Shown here in pieces: positions 12,996 through 21,271 of a DNA stretch of 64,000 nt. A model generated the notes under the pieces. That model was given only the letters and a program-made list of their open reading frames with translations, did no database searches and was not told the DNA's origin. Both the position numbers and the translations under genes were made by a program. Each line of letters starts with the position of its first letter. The stretch's first letter is position 1. The stretch spans positions 131,381,990-131,445,989 of the forward strand of contig CP136067.1 in the NCBI GenBank assembly GCA_032622095.1. The letters are read 5' to 3'. This DNA is from Siphonodentalium dalli (taxonomy: Eukaryota > Mollusca > Scaphopoda > Gadilida > Siphonodentaliidae).

Positions 12996-13322
12996 GTGTT
13001 GTCAGTTGTCTATTCAGCGTATTTAGCGATGGAACAGAACTCTGCCTTCTATCCAGCGTATATAGCGAGGGGACATAACTATCCAGCGTATATAGCAAGG
13101 GGACATAACTCTTCATTCTATACAGCGTATATAGTGAGGGGACATAACTCTTCATTCTATCCAGCGTATATAGCGAGGGGAAATAACTCATCATTCTACC
13201 GAGCGTATATAGCGAGGGGACATAACTCTTCATTCTATCCAGCGTATATAGCGAGGGGACATAACTCTTCATTCTATCCAGCTTATACAGCGAACGAACA
13301 GAACTCTGCCTTGCAGGTTTGA
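12996..13322. repeat. 39-bp minisatellite (7-8 units), open in both strands
   Basis: The unit CCAGCGTATATAGCGAGGGG plus ACATAACTCTTCATTCTAT is 39 bp, exactly 13 codons. On the plus strand it gives a 108-codon ORF with repeats of NSSFYPAYIARGH; on the minus strand a 155-codon ORF (12949-13416) with repeats of LYTLDRMKSYVPS. A repeat length divisible by three keeps frames open by itself. Coding is possible but unsupported. Confidence 0.85.
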
Positions 13323-14082
13323 AAACGCACCGATTGTAGTTTAATTTATTACATGACTCGACCCTTATTCCAATCGTTAAACCCATATTATCATAATATT
13401 GTGCAAATTCATGCATAAACAGGAAATAGTGCCAGGCGTACTGAAACGTATTTTTGTTGCGGAAACGTGATTCCGAATCTGGGGACGAGGAATGAAGAAG
13501 AATCGGTGTCTGTAACTAACATTGATATAGTTTGCAAATTTATTTCATTAAATTAACGCCATGAAATACGTCAAAGAGTCTTATTTATCTAGGGACTATT
13601 TCTTTACGTCGGCAAACAACGCATTGTTACATGAAACGTCATCTCAGGGCTTTATGAAGCCGCTGTTAGTTTCACGTCCCATTTATTGATTTATGTATCT
13701 TTTATGGAGATTTTGATACAAGCAATAAATATAATCTACAACTCGTCAGGCGAGGTCCAGACCTAATTTACTTGACGAGTTTTGTAAATTTCGCTGTAAA
13801 CTGGGGACGAGTTGTAGATCCTTTGTATATGGTGTCAACAACTCGGACCGTGACTGTGTAATATCAGCTGAATGTATATGGACTGTATTCAATTGATTCT
13901 ATTGTTGGGATGATCAGCTTCAACATCCCCTACATATGAAGAATGGATCATTCGAATGTGTACACCTATAAAAGAATGGATCATTCGAATGTGTACACCT
14001 ATAAAAGAATGGAAGAAACAAATTGATAATAAAAATAAGATTTAGATGGACGCTAAAAATTTGTCCAAATCGGACACATAAT
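13323..14082. other. No gene; small repeats
   Basis: A fold-back pair lies at about 13733-13816 (TCTACAACTCGTC and GACGAGTTGTAGA). A 33-bp segment starting GAATGGATCATTCGAATGTG is duplicated in tandem at 13940-14005. No ORF is recognisable. Confidence 0.5.
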
Positions 14083-14446
14083 AATAAAATAATAATAATA
14101 ATAATAATTTATATAGCGCATTCTACAGTAAATTAGGTTCAATGTGCTATACATAAGTATTAATACCCGGTCATAGGTAATTGATTATCCATCCTCGCTT
14201 AGGAGAAAGCAATCCAAGCAGCTAATGGGCACATCAGAATTATCATACTGACAATATGCATCGACTCCCGACCTGGTACTCGGTTAATCGGTGAGTCCCC
14301 CGCTACAATTGTAGTATGAAATTGCTTGTCGAAGGCAACCAACGCAGTGTTCGACGTTTACTGATAGAGAGTGGGATTCGAACGCGCGACGTATCCACAT
14401 CATGACGTTACGAGTCGTGTACGCTAACCACAGGACAACCGCGCCA
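14083..14446 (-). mobile_element. tRNA-headed SINE
   Basis: Read on the minus strand from about 14446, the head is TGGCGCGGTTGTCCTGTGGT followed by a box-B match, GCGTTCGAATCC (14370-14381), the internal RNA polymerase III promoter layout of a tRNA. The body follows for about 280 bases. The 3' end on the minus strand reads GCGCTATATAAATT followed by (ATT)n, a simple-repeat tail at 14083-14110. The length of about 360 bp and this tail fit an invertebrate SINE. The parent tRNA was not identified. Confidence 0.75.
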
Positions 14447-15264
14447 ATATAATATATCGACAGAACACGACGCGCATCTTAATCGAGAGTTTTTTGTCAA
14501 ATGAGTTGCGAACGGCGCCAGGAAATATGTAAATATGCGCCGTCCGCAACAAGTATTTATTCTACACTGCTGCGTCAGATATGTTCAATCAATGACTGTC
14601 ATCTTCATTGATACTATAGCAACTTGTATTGTAAATTTAGACAGACGAGTAACCAGTAATGCTGGTGGGGGGCACCACCGAAGCGGATCGTTGACGTAAT
14701 GTATGTCAACTTTCTTGGCGGTAACGTCAACAAGAGTTGTTCCGGCTTGTATTCCACTAGTGGCATACCATAATATGTATTCACTGGCTGGGATGCCGTT
14801 GAATATATCGCGTCAATTGGTGTGGAATAAATCACGATTGTGCACGTGGGCACGGCCTGGTGTACTGAGCTGGGTACACTATCAGCCAAAATATACCTTT
14901 GGCAAATCATACTTCAGTTGTAAATTGAATAGGCGTAAACTAAAGATAGTTCTCGCATCTCCACTATTTTGATCTCCCCACCGTGACAAAATAAAGCAAT
15001 TAGATAGGTTTAATTCGAGGCTTCAACATTAATTCCGCCTTAATTATTGAAACGAGAACTCGGGTCTACTACGCCCTGTCGCTTCTGTTTATTCAACATT
15101 TTCGTAAAGTGACTAAACATTCCACGGCATGTGGCACAACCCCATCAAAATCCACACGTTGTACGTTATCTTCACATGGAAGGGCGATTCTCTGTATATA
15201 TTTCGGCAGAGATTTAACATGTCTCGTTACCCCACACATTATATCGGTATACGATAAAGCATGG
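14447..15264. other. No gene supported
   Basis: Overlapping ORFs of up to 98 codons occur on both strands near 14614-14972 but resemble nothing known. CGCCGTCCGCAAC near 14540 pairs weakly with GTTGCGAACGGCG near 14505. Confidence 0.4.
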
Positions 15265-15440
15265 CCAACATCACGATCTTTACTCGACACAGCGCTAAAT
15301 AAAAGTGAATCTGATCGTCTCGGTCATATAGATCATTGTTAAGCGCAGACAGAGCAATATGCAGAAATTCCGCTCCAATGTGAACTTTAAATGATAGAGA
15401 TTGATCATGTCTTTGGTCGACTAATGTGGGAACATGTGGA
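15265..15440. repeat. Old dispersed repeat (copy 1), split by the Bcl-2 element
   Basis: The segment with CACGATCTTTACTCGACACAG, CGCAGACAGAGCAATATGCAG and GATCATGTCTTTGGTCG recurs at 18951-19150 and 22340-22760. Its continuation here resumes at 18729, after the 3.3-kb insertion, which confirms the insertion point. Confidence 0.65.
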
Positions 15441-15601
15441 TGATGATAAGCCCCCCGTTTGGGGGTATTTCAGGAACGATAACTCTATCCGAAGTACACG
15501 ACCTATATTCTCTGCAGTACTCCTGTTGGTGTTAGTCTAGACAGTTTGACCTATATTCTCCGCCCACGCATTGCATCATGGTCTATGTGTATACCGGTTG
15601 G

Positions 15602-15765
15602 GCAAAAACTTCAAAAACTTCAAAAATTAAAAAAATTAAAAAAATTTAAAAAATTAAAAAAATTAAAAAAAATTCCAAAACTTCAAAATTTTTCAAAAAC
15701 TTCACAAATTTCACAAATTTCACAAATTTCAAAAAACTTCAAAAATTAAACAAAATTCAGGATTT
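15602..15765. repeat. AAAACTTC-type minisatellite, left arm
   Basis: Imperfect 7-10 bp units (TTCAAAAAC, AAATTAAAA) fill this stretch. The inverse array, more regular (TTTTTGAAG, TTTTTGAAA), is at 18375-18575 in the other arm. ORFs rich in K, S, T and F on either strand are artefacts. Confidence 0.85.
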
Positions 15766-15986
15766 AGTCATAAATGTGACCCGCCATATCAAATCCAGTC
15801 GGAAGTCGGGATTTTTTTATCCTGTGCCAATGCATTCTCTTATATATGCGAGTCGACCAGCCGCCGCCGCCGCCGGTGGCGGCGGCGGCGGCGGCCGTAA
15901 TGCGCATGTCAACGCCGCTGCCGGCGGCGGCAACTACATAATCCTATGGCATGCAAAGAAATTGGCGGCGGCGGCGGCGGCGTTTG

Positions 15987-16032
<46 letters not shown>

Positions 16033-16039
16033 ATTGATA

Positions 16040-16480
16040 TTAATATGTTTGCCAATAATTTACACATCCATGAACCGATCTGAAAACATTATGGTTCATT
16101 GTCAACATTTTTGACGAGTAATTGTCAATATTTAGACATTCCTGGAAGAAATTATCCCAACTGCCTTCCCGTTCGACCCATTGGTCAGTGTATAATGTCA
16201 CGATAGTGTGTGCCCATTGCACAATTTCGCTGACCAATGAGAAGTCGTTGTCTTTGTATGCTTTTAAACACATTTTTCCTGTGAACAGGAATGCAGCCAT
16301 TATTCTCTCCCATGTGTAGGGGCCATCTTCCCGAAATATATTGTCCAACAAGTCACTAAATATATAGGGAAAATGATCCCTATCGTAGCCTATCGTACGG
16401 CTGCGTATGCCGCTCTCACCCCCCTCCCCCTCCGCGCGCGCGCCAATTTCACCAAAGAACAATGTCGGCACATTTAACAT
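16040..16480 (-). CDS. Truncated inverted Bcl-2-like ORF
   Basis: This 146-codon minus-strand ORF is the inverse copy of the last 116 codons of the plus-strand gene at 16606-17184. Only two residues differ over the shared part: G for A in the FRED(A/G)PYTWERI stretch, and F for L in WDN(L/F)FQEC. It keeps BH1 (TWERIMAAFLFTG) and BH2 (WVEREGSWDN). The first 30 residues come from unrelated spacer DNA, rich in G, E, R and A (GCGCGC and CCCCTCC tracts on the plus strand), and replace the BH4- and BH3-like helices. A protein from it would lack the N-terminal half of a Bcl-2 fold. It may be untranslated and matter only as the second arm of a hairpin. The start at 16480 is the only upstream ATG in frame. 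Confidence 0.55.
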   Translation of the reverse strand: MLNVPTLFFGEIGARAEGEGGESGIRSRTIGYDRDHFPYIFSDLLDNIFREDGPYTWERIMAAFLFTGKMCLKAYKDNDFSLVSEIVQWAHTIVTLYTDQWVEREGSWDNFFQECLNIDNYSSKMLTMNHNVFRSVHGCVNYWQTY

Positions 16481-16605
16481 CTAAAATTAGAAATGAAACG
16501 TGTCGGAACACGTTAATATCATGCATTTTGATTGGTTAACTGGCTCAACATAATAAAGGGACTGCTGATATTTTATGTCTGACGTAGAAGGGAAAAAAAA
16601 TAATA
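16481..16605. promoter_or_regulatory. Shared upstream region of two head-to-head ORFs
   Basis: These 125 bases separate the two start codons. They contain GATTGGTTAA (an inverted CCAAT box) near 16530 and TGACGTA, a CRE-like half site, at 16579-16585. No clear TATA box is placed for either side. The call is by position and motif only. Confidence 0.3.
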
Positions 16606-17184
16606 ATGGATACACAGCTCAAGAAATTGAACAGTATGGAAGTTGGCGCAGTTACGAAATATTTGATGAAAAGTTATGTCAGACATATCATTCTGAGAAA
16701 CGGCTTTCATTACCCAGACACTAATAACTTTTATTTATCAGAGTTAGAAATACGTGACTGTACCAGAAGAATACTTCAACAGCTGGAAAATTATAACATG
16801 TGGCTGTTAAATGAGCTGACAGGGAAATTGGACAGTTACGATAGGGATCATTTTCCCTATATATTTAGTGACTTGTTGGACAATATATTTCGGGAAGATG
16901 CCCCCTACACATGGGAGAGAATAATGGCTGCATTCCTGTTCACAGGAAAAATGTGTTTAAAAGCATACAAAGACAACGACTTCTCATTGGTCAGCGAAAT
17001 TGTGCAATGGGCACACACTATCGTGACATTATACACTGACCAATGGGTCGAACGGGAAGGCAGTTGGGATAATTTATTCCAGGAATGTCTAAATATTGAC
17101 AATTACTCGTCAAAAATGTTGACAATGAACCATAATGTTTTCAGATCGGTTCATGGATGTGTAAATTATTGGCAAACATATTAA
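16606..17184 (+). CDS. Bcl-2-family apoptosis regulator, intronless
   Basis: The 192-residue ORF follows the Bcl-2 fold in order. Residues 15-36 (VTKYLMKSYVRHI, then RNGFHYP) resemble the BH4 helix. Residues 51-68 (RDCTRRILQQLENYN) sit where BH3 belongs but lack the usual Gly-Asp pair. Residues 97-119 hold BH1 (NIFRED, then TWERIMAAFLFTGKMC, like the family's NWGRIVAFF.FG). Residues 146-160 hold BH2 (WVEREGSWDNLFQ, like W...GGW..F). Family members act at mitochondrial and ER membranes by binding BH3 helices. The C-terminus (FRSVHGCVNYWQTY) lacks the hydrophobic anchor most members have, so it may be soluble. The usual intron in the BH2 region is absent, which suggests a retrocopy or a gene captured by an element or virus. 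Start: first in-frame ATG, preceded by AAAAAATAATA. Pro- or anti-apoptotic function cannot be decided. Confidence 0.85.
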   Translation: MDTQLKKLNSMEVGAVTKYLMKSYVRHIILRNGFHYPDTNNFYLSELEIRDCTRRILQQLENYNMWLLNELTGKLDSYDRDHFPYIFSDLLDNIFREDAPYTWERIMAAFLFTGKMCLKAYKDNDFSLVSEIVQWAHTIVTLYTDQWVEREGSWDNLFQECLNIDNYSSKMLTMNHNVFRSVHGCVNYWQTY

Positions 17185-17215
17185 TAGCAATTGTGTGTTT
17201 ATATATATAGTAGAA

Positions 17216-17812
17216 GGTGACCCGACTTCGTCCGGGCTTTGACCTTGAATTGTCCATTTTGAAGGTCAAGTGGGGTCACGATTTGACCAGTCCAAAAACA
17301 CTGCCCGGACAAAAGTACCCGACAAACGTGCCCGTCGAAATCCATCCGGTTTTACCCGATTTGACCTTGAATTGATCATTTTGAAGGTCAAGGTCTGGTC
17401 GGGGTCACGATTGGACCCGTCCAAAACAATCAGTGGACAAAAGTAACAAAAGTAATCAAATTTCGTCGAAATCCCATCAAAATTGGCGATTTGACCTTGA
17501 AGTTACCCGATTTCAAGGTCAAGGTCACGTCGCACGGGCAAATGAATATGCTTATGAGACTCGCCATAAGAAAGTACCCCCACATACCAAGTTCCATCGA
17601 AATCCCGTGATATTCGGGCGTTTGACCTTAAAATGACCCGATTTCAAGGTCAAGGTCACGTCGCACGGGCAAATCAATAGGCCTATGTTAACCCCCGGCC
17701 GAAAATACCCCCACGTACCAAGTTTCATCGAAATCGGGTCGGTCGTTTTTGAGTTCATCGATTACACACACAGACACAGACAGATACACACACACACACA
17801 CAGATCTTTCAA
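17216..17812 (+). mobile_element. Retroelement 3' region with AAGGTCA repeats
   Basis: Three or four diverged subunits each contain TTTGACCTTGAA...TTTCAAGGTCAAGGTCACG. The last ends AAGTTTCATCGAAATCGG...GAGTTCATCGATTACACAC followed by a CA/CAGA tail. That layout resembles the 3' end of RTE-like LINEs or their SINEs in marine invertebrates. It interrupts the right arm of the Bcl-2 palindrome, so it came later. Confidence 0.45.
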
Positions 17813-17835
17813 AATATATAATAGATATATAGAGG

Positions 17836-17990
17836 ATATCCACACTTTTTCAGTGGATATGGGTTATATCTCATGAGTGATGGCAAACATTGAATTTCCA
17901 CGAGTGGCTTTAGCCACGAGTGGAAATTCAAATGTTTTGTCATCACGAATGAGATTTAACCCATATCCACTGAAAAAGTGTGGATATTCT
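17836..17990. mobile_element. Palindromic MITE
   Basis: The arms of about 75 bp begin GATATCCACACTTTTTCAGT and meet at GAATTTCCACGAGTGG-CTTTAG-CCACGAGTGGAAATTC. Pairing is nearly perfect. A related but diverged palindrome (GTGGATACCGAAAATTATCTC) is at 60868-60948. It is part of the later insertions in the Bcl-2 element. Confidence 0.75.
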
Positions 17991-18145
17991 GTGTATTATA
18001 TACTTTAGTTACTTGCCTATGGACCCAATGAATGTCAATACATCAGAAATTTCAAGCTGATATCACCCACTAGTGGGATATCACTCTAGAGTGGGATATC
18101 ACTTATATCTCACTGCTAAAACCTTATAATTCATGGGCAAGTATA
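17991..18145. repeat. Small fold-back with TATCAC repeats
   Basis: Short words GATATCAC, TAGTGGGATATCAC and AGAGTGGGATATCAC recur in alternating orientation at 18058-18110. A weak outer pair (TACTTGCC and GGCAAGTA) surrounds them. Confidence 0.45.
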
Positions 18146-18728
18146 TAATAAATATATATATATATATATATATATATCCGCAAACGCCGCCGCCGCCTTC
18201 AAACGCCGCCGCCGCCGCCAATTTCTTTGCATGCCATAGGATTATGTAGTTGCCGCCGCCGCCGGCGGCGGCTGGTCGACTCGCATATATAAGAGAATGC
18301 ATTGGCACCAGTTGGCACAGGATAAAAAAATCCCGACTTCCGACTGGATTTGATATGGCGGGTCACATTTATGACTAAATCCTGAATTTTGTTTAATTTT
18401 TGAATTTTTTTGAAATTTTTGAAATTTTTGAAGTTTTTGAAATTTTTTGAAGTTTTTGAAGTTTTTGAAATTTTTGAAATTTTTGAAGTTTTAGAAATTT
18501 GTGAAATTTTTGAAATTTTTGAAGTTTTTGAAATTTTTGAAATTTTTGAAGTTTTTGAAGTTTTTGAATTTTTTTGGACATGCCCAACCATGATGCAATG
18601 CGTGGGCGGAGAATATAGGTCAAACTGTCTAGACTAACACCAACAGGAGTACTGCAGAGAATATAGGTCGTGTACTTCGGATAGAGTTATCGTTCCTGAA
18701 ATACCCACAAACGGGGGGCTTATCATCA
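18146..18728. repeat. Outer part of the right arm
   Basis: In order: a TA tract (18147-18177), a GCC-rich block, half a hairpin module (18278-18310), the family-2 terminus ending GGGTCACAT near 18367, the TTTTTGAAG minisatellite, and the terminal 150 bases. Each part is the inverse of 15441-16026. A duplicated GTTGGCACAG near 18311 and fewer GCC units are the main differences from the left arm. Confidence 0.8.
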
Positions 18729-18734
18729 TGTGGA

Positions 18735-19317
18735 GTATGCTAATGTATCAGGTCCAGTGATATTTCTGATGGACTGCCGCCAATATAAGACGTCCTTACT
18801 CCTTATTGTGTATGATCAGAGTTGCTATGTGTACTCTCAATGTCTGAGGGAAACAAGGTCGTGTCTAGTAGAACCACATCTGCATGATAGGTTCATGGAC
18901 ATCATAGTAATGCAGTATGACCCACCAGCATCGTAGCAAATTAGCAGGACCACTTAACCAGGGATGTTGTCTGTAGATCATTGTTAAACGGCGCAGACAG
19001 AGCACTATGCGGACATTCCGCTCCAGTATTAGCCTCAGATGATCGAAATTTATCTTGTTTGTGATCGACGCTAATTGGGAAACATGTGGGGTATGTTAAT
19101 GTTTCAGGTCCCATGATATTTATGATGGACAGACGCCACACGAAATCGTTATTATTTATTATCAGAGACAACGGTTGTAATGATGTGTATTCTCAATATA
19201 CTCAATGTCTGAGTAAACAAGGCTGTGGCTATAGTAGTTGAAAATCTGGCAATTTTGATGGACAGAATCCAATAAGATGTCTTTGTAGTTTATTAAGCTG
19301 GAGGCACTTTCTTGTTA
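18735..19317. repeat. Continuation and second copy of the old dispersed repeat
   Basis: 18735-18950 continues the sequence interrupted at 15440. 18951-19150 is another copy (CGCAGACAGAGCACTATGCGG, then CATGATATTTATGATGGACAG). The phrase on ATTTCTGATGGACAG and GCCAA recurs at least five times between 18.7 and 22.8 kb, so this is a partly tandem family. No coding potential was recognised. Confidence 0.55.
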
Positions 19318-19598
19318 AAGTGATGTGAAACACTCCGGTAGGGTCATCATATAGAAATGGAGAATAATCTTGCTCAGATAGATCAATAGTTATTTTTACG
19401 AATATTAATCCAAATTGACATCGTCATTAATTAAGTGCAATGACTCTCGATGGCGAAATCATTTGTGCCTGTTTATTGCCGATAGTTGCGTCCCGAATCC
19501 AGATGTAAATATTTACATTTGAACGTAGTTCAGACGATGTTTTATATGGAGAGGCACGGTCAATTTGCTTGAATTTTTCCTGTTCACCGGAAAGCTCT
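19318..19598 (-). pseudogene. Second copy of the 4.1-4.5 kb coding remnant
   Basis: The minus strand holds KQIDRASPYKTSSELRS, VNIYIWIRDATIGNK and MISPSRVIALN in one frame (19427-19600). In another frame lies SEQDYSPFLYDDPTGVFHIT. It aligns to 4121-4500 with many substitutions but conserved peptide. The 5' side runs directly into a half Tc1-like MITE. It is inactive and the family is unknown. Confidence 0.4.
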
Positions 19599-19711
19599 CC
19601 CCGAGAGCTTTCCGATGAATGGCAACAAGCCATATTTCCGACTAAAACCTGAAAAGTTACCCATAATTCTGCTGTGGTTAAAGGAGTCGATTAATTAGGG
19701 CATTACTGTAC
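19599..19711. mobile_element. Half copy of the Tc1/mariner-like MITE
   Basis: GAGAGCTTTCCGATGAATGG through GCATTACTGTA matches the right half of 7134-7317. The left half is absent or replaced by the coding remnant, probably through deletion. Confidence 0.65.
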
Positions 19712-20397
19712 AAATATACGTATGACAACACCATATACAATAAGCAAAAACAAAATATATGTGTTTCACTTGATTGTGTGCATCTCACAACTGAAATATA
19801 TTAGGCTATACTAAGTTTTTGAAAGTGCTTGAAACTGAATTTATTGTCTGTAGCTTGGCATCTTTATGAATATTCTGGTGGGGCCTGCTGATTTGCTATG
19901 ATGCTGGTGGGTCATGCTACTTTGATATCATGATGGTGGGTTCTGCTGTATTTCAATTGTGTTGGTGGGGCAAAATGATACTGTTGCATAAATGTACAGT
20001 GCATTTATCATTTTCGCAGCCCGTGGCTAACGAAAAGATTTTGGGGAAAAGCCAACATGAAATCTTCACGAACACTTACATTTTAAAATCAAGACTATCA
20101 ATTTAAAGATTCAAGAAACAATTTAAATCAAGGCTGCATTTGTGCTTTCAAAACAACATGAATACCCATTATATTATGGTCGGTATGCAACAACCATGCA
20201 ACAGCGTCATTTTAAAAATAGTTGACAATATATATTTCTGGGAATGTTTTATACACAAACTGGGGTTTCCACCATTCGTTCAGAATAGCCACAGTGGCAC
20301 AGACCGCCAAAATGATATACTTTATAAAAAAAATTATATTACAATTTTCTTAACTGCATAAATTAGCCCCACTATCATAGCATTGCAACAATCCTCA
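19712..20397. other. No gene supported
   Basis: The phrase GGTGGG(T/G)C(C/A)TGCTG occurs three times near 19880-19970. ORF 20140-20361 (73 codons) is unrecognised. Confidence 0.4.
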
Positions 20398-21271
20398 CTA
20401 GCAAACTCCTTGCAGCGCCCTCTACGTTAGCACTGCGATATAGCACTTCCACAAGGAAGGTACTTTGCGGACCGATACATCTATTTTTACATATGGTCGG
20501 AACTATATTTAGTCACCTATATATTATCTTACTTTTGACCACCAAAATTTTGCAATAATGGTAATTATTTCGGTGTTGATAAGAACAGTATAGACTGAGC
20601 CAGACATGGGAAATTTTAATCCTAAAATATAAGGACTAAGAACACGTAAGAAATCCTTACCAAATGTCCTTATGACAATGATATCTCAGCGGAACAATGG
20701 GAGATAACTCTGCCTGGAGTTTGCCTCACTAGTAACAATTAAACTATCGGAACGTTTTCAAATGGACGATCCCATGCAGAATATTTCGGCGCCGAATTGC
20801 ACATCTCTCCTTGTTTGATGCGCTATCGATATGTTGGCTATGTATAGACGATGGACTGAATCCAAATCACGGTCTGCGCTATCCCAGCGTTATGTTGGCT
20901 ATGTATAGAGGATGGACAGCAGCCAAATCACGGTCTGCGCTATCCCAGCGTTATGTTGGCTATGTATAGAGGATGGACAGTAGCCAAATCACGGTCTGCG
21001 CTATCCCAGCGTTATGTTGGCTATGTAAAGAGGATGGACAGCAGCCAAATCACGGTCTGCGGTATCCCAGCGTTATGTTGGCTATGTATAGACGATGGAC
21101 AACAGCCAAATCACGGTCTGCGCTATCCCAGCTATATGTTGGCTATGTATAGAGGATGGACAGCAGCCAAATCACGGTCTGCGCTATCCCAGCGTTATGT
21201 TGGCTATTTATAGACGATGGACTACAGCCAAATCACGGTCTGCGCTATCCCAGCGATATGTTGGCTATCTA
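20398..21271. repeat. Segmental duplication unit 1, with 61-bp array
   Basis: 20398-20720 (from TAGCAAACTCCTTGCAGCGC through GGGAGATAACTCTGCCT) is repeated with about 10-15% difference at 21272-21605. From 20831 to 21271 a 61-bp unit (ATGTTGGCTATGTATAGAGG, AGCCAAATCACGGTCTGCGC) is repeated about seven times. Frames are open through the array only because of the repeat. Confidence 0.85.

Larger units (their letters stand above)
15441..18728. mobile_element. 3.3-kb fold-back element carrying Bcl-2-like genes
   Basis: The ends TGATGATAAGCCCCCCGTTT and its inverse are flanked by a direct TGTGGA (15435-15440 and 18729-18734); a 4-bp GTGG alignment shifted by one base is also possible. The left arm, 15441-16387, is inverted in the right arm at 16837-17210 plus about 18146-18728. 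The right arm is split by about 930 bp of later insertions. Order from each end: unique terminal part, TTTTTGAAG-type minisatellite, the ATGTGACCCGCC terminus of MITE family 2 with half a hairpin module, a GCC-rich block, a TA tract, then Bcl-2 coding sequence. The unpaired centre is 16388-16836. No transposase is present. A 6-bp TSD with long terminal repeats occurs in several DNA transposon groups, so I do not assign a superfamily. Confidence 0.8.

Noticed and set aside
14370-14446. Functional tRNA gene
   Set aside because: Box A is imperfect, the cloverleaf cannot be completed, and the sequence continues into a SINE body with an (ATT)n tail.
18199-18637. K/S/T- and F/L/E-rich ORFs on both strands
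   Set aside because: These are translations of the TTTTTGAAG minisatellite in the arm of the fold-back element.
15441-18728. Polinton/Maverick relative, on the basis of a 6-bp TSD and long inverted ends
   Set aside because: No integrase, polymerase B, protease or capsid genes are present, the termini do not start with AG, and the element is a palindrome of only 3.3 kb.
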